From an uncultured Peptococcaceae bacterium (GTDB lineage Bacteria > Bacillota > Dehalobacteriia > UBA7702), in assembly GCA_937919295.1 (NCBI GenBank), contig CALFRX010000250.1, forward strand, positions 1 to 7,532: 7,532 nt of DNA. Direction: 5' to 3'. This document shows positions 1 through 4,162 of this stretch, one piece after another; positions within the stretch are counted from its first letter, which is position 1, and each line of letters begins with the position of its first letter. The translations under genes and the position numbers were made by a program. The notes under the pieces were generated by a model that did not search any database, was not told the origin of the DNA, and saw nothing but the letters and a program-made list of their open reading frames with translations.

Positions 1-546
1 GCCACCGTCTTTGGCTTGGCTGACAATACGGCTCTTGACTGTGGCGGCGTTTCTGTCTTTCCAATCTTTGGGATCCACAGACCAAAGAATCAGGGGGCAA
101 TTGGCCCTGGCTTTGACATTGCTGTTATAGCTGCCGCCGGGGGGACGCAAAACGAGTTGTCCCACATCGTGGCCGACGGCACCGTTGATGGCATTTTGCG
201 TTTTACTCAATTCCGCGTGAAAGGAAGCATCACCCAAAGAAGCGAGATTCGCGTGATCCCAGGAATGATTGGCGATTTGATGACCTTCCTCGTATTCCCG
301 CTTCACCATGGCGGAATAGGAGGAAACGCGGTTGCCCACCACAAAGAAGGTGGCCTTTACGTCTCTTTTGGCCAGTTCGTCCAAAAGCGTTGCCGTATAT
401 TTGCCGGGTCCGTCGTCAAAGGTGATGGCCAGCAGCTTACTGCCTGTTGTTGCACTTGCTGCCGTTGTTTCTTCTGCGCCAAGGGGTACGGCGACCGTTA
501 ACAGCAGGGCGATGGTGAGGATCGTCGTGAGAATCGTTTTTTTCAT
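1..546 (-). CDS. Polysaccharide deacetylase (NodB homology), secreted; 3' end beyond window
   Basis: An open frame runs from an ATG at 546 to the window edge (182 codons, no stop reached), so the C-terminus is missing. An N-terminal signal peptide (MKK plus a hydrophobic stretch, probable cleavage near residues 22-25, PLGA/EE) points to export. The NodB core is clear: TFDDGPG at 42-48 (catalytic Asp44, metal ligand Asp45), HSWDH at 94-98 (metal ligands His94 and His98), RPPGGSYN at 134-141 and WSVDPKDWK at 155-163. The last active-site motif (the LxH segment) would lie outside the window. Family members are metal-dependent carbohydrate esterase 4 enzymes that remove N-acetyl, less often O-acetyl, groups from peptidoglycan, chitin-like polymers or xylan; the substrate here is unknown. 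By hand alignment about 58% of roughly 143 core positions match the upstream paralog, without gaps. The start has a GGAAAGAG purine-rich site about 7 nt upstream and lies inside the upstream reading frame, suggesting translational coupling. Confidence 0.93.
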   Translation of the reverse strand, partial: MKKTILTTILTIALLLTVAVPLGAEETTAASATTGSKLLAITFDDGPGKYTATLLDELAKRDVKATFFVVGNRVSSYSAMVKREYEEGHQIANHSWDHANLASLGDASFHAELSKTQNAINGAVGHDVGQLVLRPPGGSYNSNVKARANCPLILWSVDPKDWKDRNAATVKSRIVSQAKDGG

Positions 547-1552
547 TGTTTGTCTCTTTCCATTTTGGCTTGCATCCCCAGAAAAGCCAAAGCAATCCCC
601 CAGCGTCTATCAGCAGGACGATGATACAGAAAATCAGGAGACCCCAAGGGAAAAGGGCTTGATCCGTATCTTTTTCGCCATTGCTATTTTGTTTGTCCTC
701 TGCCTTTGTTGATTCCTCTTCTTTGGGGAGCGGACCCAAATCGACACCGTCGTTGGGCGCTTCTTTGTAGACTTCACCGTCTGTCAGAGGAATGCCTTTT
801 CTGCGGAAGAGCTCACTAACGGTAACAAAGGTATAGCCTTGAGCTTGCAGTTCATCAATGGCGGCGATGGCTCCCTGTATTGAGGTGGGGTAAAGGTCGT
901 GAACCAGAATGATGCTGCCGTCTACGGTATTGGCAATAATGCTGTCTTTCACTGTTTCCGTGTCCCGGTATTTCCAGTCTTTGGGATCGACGGACCAGAG
1001 GATCAGCGGTGTGCCAACGCTGCTTTTTACCGTATCATTATAGCTGCCGCCAGGTGGGCGCAGCAGCATTTTACCGAGATCGGCGCCGGCGGCCTCGCTG
1101 ATCGCCGTTTCCGCCTGGCTGATTTCGCTCTGGATACCTGCGGCGTCGAGAGTGGTGAGCTTCGCGTGGCTCCAAGTATGGCAGGCCAGCTCGTGGCCTT
1201 CCTTATATTCTCTTTTGATCATGTCGGGATACTCTTCCACGCGGCTGCCGACAATGAAGAAAGTGGCTTTGACATCACGCTTTTTCAACTCGTCCAATAA
1301 TTCGTTGGTAGCATTACCGGGTCCGTCGTCAAAGGTCAAGGCAACGAGGCCGCCGCTTTTTTCGGTTGCCGCGCCGCTGCCGCCTGCCGTATCCCCGGCG
1401 GCATCCGCCGCGCCGCTGCCGCTTGCCGTATCTCCGGCGGTATCCGCTGCGCCGCTATCATTCTTTTCGTCGGTGGCAAGCAGCGGGGAAACGGCAAAGG
1501 CAAGGGAAAGCAGTACTAATATTAAAAGGGGAAAGATAATCTTTTTCTTCAT
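437..1552 (-). CDS. Polysaccharide deacetylase (NodB homology) with repeat linker and C-terminal membrane anchor
   Basis: A 371-residue frame. Residues 1-26 form a signal peptide or N-terminal membrane segment. Residues 33-66 are a Gly/Ala/Ser/Asp linker made of 13-residue repeats. The NodB domain covers about 68-250, with all motifs present: TFDDGPG 73-79 (catalytic Asp75, metal Asp76), HTWSH 125-129 (metal His125/His129), RPPGGSYN 165-172, WSVDPKDWK 186-194 and the late ILVHD with His218. It is therefore expected to be an active, metal-dependent extracytoplasmic deacetylase of a wall or capsule glycan; the exact substrate is inference. A charged tail (about 270-298) precedes a hydrophobic helix (about 300-327), giving a second membrane anchor that the downstream paralog may lack. 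Residues 330-371 are polar and basic and are encoded by the same DNA as the next gene's signal peptide, so the true C-terminus is uncertain. The start ATG has only a weak GAGTGA site about 10 nt upstream. The gene lies 47 nt after the acyltransferase, with no terminator between them. Confidence 0.92.
   Translation of the reverse strand: MKKKIIFPLLILVLLSLAFAVSPLLATDEKNDSGAADTAGDTASGSGAADAAGDTAGGSGAATEKSGGLVALTFDDGPGNATNELLDELKKRDVKATFFIVGSRVEEYPDMIKREYKEGHELACHTWSHAKLTTLDAAGIQSEISQAETAISEAAGADLGKMLLRPPGGSYNDTVKSSVGTPLILWSVDPKDWKYRDTETVKDSIIANTVDGSIILVHDLYPTSIQGAIAAIDELQAQGYTFVTVSELFRRKGIPLTDGEVYKEAPNDGVDLGPLPKEEESTKAEDKQNSNGEKDTDQALFPWGLLIFCIIVLLIDAGGLLWLFWGCKPKWKETNNEKNDSHDDPHHRPAVNGRRTPWRRRNNGSKCNNRQ
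1368..1459 (-). repeat. 39-nt tandem repeat encoding a Gly/Ala/Asp linker
   Basis: Two full 39-nt units (1368-1406 and 1407-1445) plus about 14 nt of a third lie in frame in the anchored deacetylase. They encode 13-residue units of the type SGAAD-x-AGDTA-x-G between the signal sequence and the catalytic domain. The units differ at only a few positions, so the linker length could vary between strains by slippage or recombination. Confidence 0.85.
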
Positions 1553-1599
1553 TTTTTCAATTTCACTCGATTTTTACTCTATTTTAGCTTTGTTTCATT

Positions 1600-2604
1600 C
1601 TATTTTAAGGGACTACAGGGGTAGATCCATTGGATGAGGCGGCGGTAGAGGCCATGAAACACCCGGCGATAGGGTTCTATGGAAAAAACGACGATGGCCA
1701 AAAAGCAGATGGCGAGGCTTATCCCGCATTCCGCCGCATGGGGTAGGGCGATTTTTTCCAGCAGAATACCGCATAGAATCAGAAAATAAGTATGGCTGAG
1801 GTAAAGGGGCAAGGTGTCCCGGCCAATGGCGCCCAGAATGGTCTTTTTTCCGGGAATGGCGGCAAGAATTAGAACACCGCAAAGGAGAGCCAGCAAAATT
1901 GCGCCGTAATAAGCGCCCAACCCCAGCCAGGCATTGGCAAAGCCATCCATGGTCCTGGTGTGCATCAGTACGCTTTTGACGATGCCGTAAGAGATCAGAC
2001 CCTTTTTGAGCAGTACTGTTACCCCTATAAAAATCAATGTCAGCAGGGGCAAAGCCACGTATTTGGGAAAACGGCGGATTTTTCCGATGGTTTCCGCGGA
2101 AGCATAGTGCCCCAAAAGGAAAAAGATCAGAAAGCCAACGGTTTTATTGATGGCTAAGATCATTTCACTGCCGCTCAGAAACATGATCAGCGGTGAGATT
2201 AGAAAAGAGATGAGCAACGCAAAGCGCAGTTTGACGATGTCCTTTAAAAAGAGCCGCCAGAAGAATAAGGACACGATATACCAAAGGGCGTAACCGGGAT
2301 CGAGGAAATGCTCGATGTAATAAACGCTGCCATTGGTAAGGTACTTGAAAATCACCCAAAAGATTTGGGCGATGATGAAAACCAAGAACAGGTCGGGAAA
2401 AGCGGTTGCCCGGCATTTGTCGACATTTTTTGAGAAATAGCCGGAGACAAAAATGAAAAGCGGCATATGAAAAAAATAGACGAAAAGTACAAAGGAACGT
2501 AAGATATAATCGTCTTTTACGAGGCAGTTGCCGAGGAAGTGGCAAGCCACAACCAAGACAATGAGCAAGCCTTTGAGATTATCGTAATAAGGGTCTCTTC
2601 CCAT
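1600..2604 (-). CDS. Acyltransferase-3 family membrane protein (likely glycan O-acyltransferase)
   Basis: A 334-residue, strongly hydrophobic protein with roughly ten predicted membrane helices, normal length for the family. Its N-terminus fits the acyltransferase-3 (Pfam Acyl_transf_3) signature, close to the COG3594 fucose 4-O-acetylase-like group: R3-D4, Y-D8-N9-L-K11, then a helix ending in the conserved His22 (ACHFLG), and a second motif HMPLFIFVSGY starting at His46. Family members move acetyl or other acyl groups from a cytoplasmic donor onto hydroxyls of surface sugars. The acceptor here cannot be read from the sequence. I chose ATG 2604 because AAGGAG (2615-2620) is 10 nt from it but only 4 nt from the alternative TTG at 2610, which would add two residues. 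It is the first gene of a minus-strand run with two polysaccharide deacetylases, suggesting combined O-acylation and N-deacetylation of one glycan (inference). Confidence 0.9.
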   Translation of the reverse strand: MGRDPYYDNLKGLLIVLVVACHFLGNCLVKDDYILRSFVLFVYFFHMPLFIFVSGYFSKNVDKCRATAFPDLFLVFIIAQIFWVIFKYLTNGSVYYIEHFLDPGYALWYIVSLFFWRLFLKDIVKLRFALLISFLISPLIMFLSGSEMILAINKTVGFLIFFLLGHYASAETIGKIRRFPKYVALPLLTLIFIGVTVLLKKGLISYGIVKSVLMHTRTMDGFANAWLGLGAYYGAILLALLCGVLILAAIPGKKTILGAIGRDTLPLYLSHTYFLILCGILLEKIALPHAAECGISLAICFLAIVVFSIEPYRRVFHGLYRRLIQWIYPCSPLK

Positions 2605-2614
2605 GGACAAATAA

Positions 2615-2620
2615 CTCCTT
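2615..2620 (-). promoter_or_regulatory. Shine-Dalgarno site of the acyltransferase gene
   Basis: AAGGAG on the minus strand. It lies 10 nt before ATG 2604 and 4 nt before TTG 2610, and is used here to prefer the ATG. It sits at or very near the predicted transcription start, so the mRNA leader is very short. Confidence 0.75.
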
Positions 2621-2626
2621 TTCTAC

Positions 2627-2655
2627 ATTATAGAAGAAAATATGTTTTTTTTCAA
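2627..2655 (-). promoter_or_regulatory. Sigma-A type promoter for the acyltransferase/deacetylase operon
   Basis: On the minus strand TTGAAA (2650-2655) and a perfect TATAAT (2627-2632) are separated by exactly 17 bp. The upstream DNA (2656-2690) is very AT-rich, as in UP elements. The start site would fall near 2620, giving a leader of only about 16 nt. A 6-bp inverted repeat ATTGAG/CTCAAT (2686-2691, 2705-2710) lies about 30 bp upstream of the -35 box and could be an operator, but this is weak. Confidence 0.8.
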
Positions 2656-2714
2656 TGGAATTTAAGACTTTATAAATATTTAATAATTGAGTGTGATGTT
2701 GCTGCTCAATCTTG

Positions 2715-2813
2715 AGAAGAAAAAGAAGGACTGTCGTTATCCTTTCATCGTATGCTCCGTATATTTCCTATGCTTTCGTATTCCCCGGTAACGACGGCTT
2801 TCTTTTGCTTCTT
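2715..2813. repeat. Large imperfect inverted repeat, possible bidirectional terminator
   Basis: Arms 2715-2742 and 2787-2813 are reverse complements over about 27 positions with a few mismatches or bulges. The core is GTCGTTA/TAACGAC, flanked by A/G-rich sequence on one arm and T/C-rich sequence on the other. On both strands the GC-containing stem is followed by a T-rich tract (CCTTCTTTTTCTTC on minus, TTTCTTTTGCTTCTT on plus), so it could end transcripts from the lipoprotein gene and from the other direction. The 44-nt apical region is long for an intrinsic terminator. It contains two near-identical direct repeats starting TATGCT (2751-2768 and 2769-2784). It may instead be a structured RNA or a small repeat element. 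Confidence 0.5.
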
Positions 2814-2920
2814 ATTTCGTAGATGCTCTTCTTCTGTATCGTAGATCATATATCGATAGGGAAGGCGGCAAAACATTTGCGACTGCCCCCGCTCAGTGGA
2901 TCTTCCGGTAGTATATAATG

Positions 2921-2960
2921 AATGAAAGCTAATTTCCGAAATCAGAAATTAGCTTTCATT
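2921..2960. terminator. Perfect 16-bp inverted repeat downstream of the lipoprotein gene
   Basis: AATGAAAGCTAATTTC (2921-2936) and its exact reverse complement (2945-2960) enclose an 8-nt loop. It begins 41 nt past the lipoprotein stop codon, so it is placed to end or stabilise that mRNA. The stem is AT-rich and the minus-strand tail (CATTATATAC) is not a good U-tract. On the plus strand the stem runs into TTTTG. Terminator function is an inference from position and symmetry. Confidence 0.55.
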
Positions 2961-2965
2961 TTGTT

Positions 2966-2992
2966 GGGGTTTTAAAGAGTAAGCCCCTTTTT
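2966..2992 (+). terminator. Intrinsic terminator-like hairpin on the plus strand
   Basis: GGGGTTT (2966-2972) pairs with AAGCCCC (2981-2987), with one G-U pair and an 8-nt loop, followed directly by five T (2988-2992). This is the standard layout for plus-strand termination, yet no plus-strand gene is visible upstream. It may block antisense read-through into the lipoprotein gene or end an unannotated small RNA. Confidence 0.5.
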
Positions 2993-3001
2993 GATGGTGA
3001 T

Positions 3002-3571
3002 TTAGTTTAGTTTGAATTTTTCCTTCAGCTGTTGCTCAATGTTGTTCAGGTTCGCTTTCGTTCCGTCCAGCGCGTCTAGGAGAGACGCGGCTTCTTCGTC
3101 GGAGAGGATGCCGTTTTCTTCGTTGTTCACCGCAGTGTCTCTCAGTTTGTCCAATGTGGCTGAGAGCGCTTTGATTTCACTCATGTAGTCGTCGTATGCT
3201 TTTTGAACAGCGCTTTCATCTCTCGGTACCACAGCTTCACCGATCCTTGCCGACAAATCATCGACGGCGGTGTTCAGTTCATTGAATAGAGTGACGCAGT
3301 CGGCGGCATTGGAAATGGATGCCGCAGTGCTTTTCGTGGTGTTGCCGTTATTGTCGGTGACGTCATCCACCACATCTTTGCCGGCGTCAGTGGCGTCATC
3401 CACCACATCTTTGCCGGCGTCAGTGGCGTCATCCACCACATCTTCGCCGGCATCGGTGGCGTCATTGACAATGTCTTTCGTGTCGTCCTTCATATTTTCC
3501 GCTGTGTTACCGCAGGCGGCGAAAGCGAAGCATAAGCAGACGATCATCAGGATCGCTAACAATTTTTTCAT
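3002..3571 (-). CDS. Putative lipoprotein with four hendecad repeats and a helical C-terminal domain
   Basis: A 189-residue protein, family not recognised. It begins MKK plus a hydrophobic stretch ending in lipobox FAAC, with Cys20 as the predicted lipidated residue, so it should be anchored on the outer face of the membrane. Residues 33-76 are four 11-residue units of the form D-[IV]-V-[ND]-D-[AV]-T-D-x-x-G/K. The 11-residue spacing resembles amphipathic-helix hendecads seen in LEA-like and YtxH-like stress proteins; this is a resemblance, not an assignment. After a short Asn/Thr linker, residues 82-189 are rich in Ala, Leu, Asp, Glu and Lys and look like two or three long helices, perhaps a coiled coil. 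There are no catalytic motifs. ATG 3571 is supported by GAGGAG 7 nt upstream. It is transcribed alone, divergently from the protease gene. Function is unknown; an envelope or wall-spacing role is only a guess. Confidence 0.88.
   Translation of the reverse strand: MKKLLAILMIVCLCFAFAACGNTAENMKDDTKDIVNDATDAGEDVVDDATDAGKDVVDDATDAGKDVVDDVTDNNGNTTKSTAASISNAADCVTLFNELNTAVDDLSARIGEAVVPRDESAVQKAYDDYMSEIKALSATLDKLRDTAVNNEENGILSDEEAASLLDALDGTKANLNNIEQQLKEKFKLN
3344..3475 (-). repeat. 33-nt tandem repeats (four 11-residue units) in the lipoprotein gene
   Basis: Four in-frame 33-nt units encode residues 33-76. In the phase starting at 3361, units 3361-3393 and 3394-3426 are identical at the nucleotide level and 3427-3459 differs at three positions. 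The flanking units are degenerate. The identity of the central copies indicates recent duplication or homogenisation, and copy number may vary between strains. Confidence 0.88.
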
Positions 3572-3578
3572 GAATATA

Positions 3579-3661
3579 CTCCTCTTTCTGTTTCAGAAGG
3601 CCAACCGCATGTTTTCCCTGCGCAGCAAAATTTTGGGCTTATTTTGTCGGTTAAAACGGCC
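3579..3661 (-). promoter_or_regulatory. Structured leader and ribosome binding site of the lipoprotein gene
   Basis: The Shine-Dalgarno GAGGAG is at 3579-3584, 7 nt before the ATG. Just upstream, TTCTG/CAGAA (3586-3590 and 3594-3598) can form a small hairpin with a 3-nt loop. Beyond it, GGCCAACCG (3599-3607) can pair with CGGTT (3648-3652) and GGCC (3658-3661), leaving a 5-nt bulge. I could not find a convincing promoter for this gene, so whether all of this is transcribed is uncertain. Confidence 0.45.
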
Positions 3662-3907
3662 TCCTGTTCATAGCATTGACGCTTTCATGTGAGATATGCT
3701 GTTTTTTTATGGAAATTAGTCGTTCCATTGACCCTTTGCTTTTCGTTTCGATTTACTGAAATTATTTTATGCAAAGGATCAGCGGTGATTTTCTACAATA
3801 TAAATTTATATGCCAAAAAAACGGATAAATAAGTATATCGAAAAAATAGGAAAATTCTTTCTAAATCGGGGTAAAGGTTATTATTTTTACAAAATGTTAA
3901 AATTTTG
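3662..3907. other. AT-rich gene-free divergent intergenic region
   Basis: No coding frame is supported between the lipoprotein leader and the protease promoter. Two inverted repeats are visible: ATGGAA/TTCCAT (3709-3714, 3723-3728, 8-nt spacer) and GACCCTTTGC/GCAAAGGATC (3730-3739, 3771-3780, one mismatch, 31-nt spacer). Either could be a regulator site for the divergent genes, but there is no further support. The lipoprotein promoter should lie in or near this stretch; no good -35/-10 pair was found on the minus strand. Confidence 0.5.
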
Positions 3908-3936
3908 TTGTCTTTTTTATATGGATGTTTTATAAT
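3908..3936 (+). promoter_or_regulatory. Probable sigma-A promoter of the SLH protease operon
   Basis: TTGTCT (3908-3913, four of six consensus bases) and a perfect TATAAT (3931-3936) are separated by 17 bp on the plus strand. The start site would be near 3943, giving a leader of about 220 nt before the protease ATG. A second, weaker candidate (TTGAGA 4111-4116, TAAAAT 4136-4141, 19-bp spacing) lies close to the gene. Confidence 0.65.
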
Positions 3937-3943
3937 ATAAAAA

Positions 3944-4034
3944 AGACGCCATTCCTTTTAAATGCTATTATATGATGGCTGATTTATGATTATTCTACCA
4001 TTATAATAGCGAGATCAAGGAAAGAATAGACGCC
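3944..4034. repeat. 77-bp palindromic element flanked by 7-bp direct repeats (MITE-like)
   Basis: AGACGCC occurs at 3944-3950 and 4028-4034. The 77 bp between them form an imperfect palindrome: ATTC at the left end matches GAAT at the right end, TTCCTT (3952-3957) can pair with AAGGAA (4017-4022), GCTATTATA (3964-3972) with TATAATAGC (4002-4010), and ATGG (3975-3978) with CCAT (3998-4001). Terminal inverted repeats abutting a short direct repeat is the layout of a tiny non-autonomous insertion. The same structure would be a 5' leader hairpin starting about 8 nt after the predicted transcription start, so it could equally be a regulatory or mRNA-stabilising stem. Confidence 0.45.
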
Positions 4035-4065
4035 TTTTACGGAAAGGGAAACGCTTTATTTTTTT

Positions 4066-4103
4066 AACCAGTCTATTAATAATTATACAGAAGAATACTG
4101 GTT
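4066..4103 (+). promoter_or_regulatory. Second hairpin in the protease leader
   Basis: AACCAGT (4066-4072) and ACTGGTT (4097-4103) are exact reverse complements around a 24-nt AT-rich loop, preceded by a run of seven T. It lies between the upstream palindrome and the Shine-Dalgarno site. It does not match any riboswitch class I know. Confidence 0.35.
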
Positions 4104-4147
4104 TCATCCATTGAGACAGAAAGTGGGTGCGCCATTAAAATAATTGC

Positions 4148-4154
4148 AGGGGAG
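4148..4154 (+). promoter_or_regulatory. Shine-Dalgarno site of the protease gene
   Basis: AGGGGAG lies 8 nt before ATG 4163. This supports that start, which is followed directly by a typical MKK signal sequence. Confidence 0.8.
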
Positions 4155-4162
4155 TTATAACA

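Larger units (their letters stand above)
2656..3001. other. Gene-free interval between acyltransferase and lipoprotein genes
   Basis: No convincing coding frame is seen on either strand. The interval holds the operon promoter's AT-rich upstream DNA, the inverted repeats listed separately, and a direct repeat CGTAGAT (2818-2824, 2840-2846). A TATAAT at 2914-2919 on the plus strand has no matching -35 box. The stretch 2847-2913 shows nothing recognisable. Confidence 0.6.

Noticed and set aside
530..550. A AAA AAC slippery heptamer in the frame of the anchored deacetylase, possibly fusing it to the next deacetylase by -1 frameshifting
   Set aside because: The heptamer is in the correct phase, but a -1 shift enters the third frame, not that of the downstream gene, which would need +1. 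The downstream gene also has its own ATG, ribosome site and signal peptide.
16..1300. Two plus-strand open frames (16-501 and 899-1300) whose products resemble each other
   Set aside because: Their similarity is explained by being antisense to the two paralogous deacetylases in the same phase. The minus-strand proteins carry all the NodB motifs.
2731..2795. Integron attC-like site around GTCGTTA/TAACGAC
   Set aside because: The core sequences do not match the RYYYAAC/GTTRRRY pattern in the needed orientation and no integrase or cassette genes are near.
2914..2926. Plus-strand promoter at TATAAT 2914-2919
   Set aside because: No -35-like hexamer at 16-18 bp, and the start site would fall inside the perfect hairpin.
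3943..4162. Known riboswitch in the protease leader
   Set aside because: Checked by eye for c-di-GMP-I (GEMM) and tetrahydrofolate riboswitch cores; no conserved core matched, only the hairpins listed.
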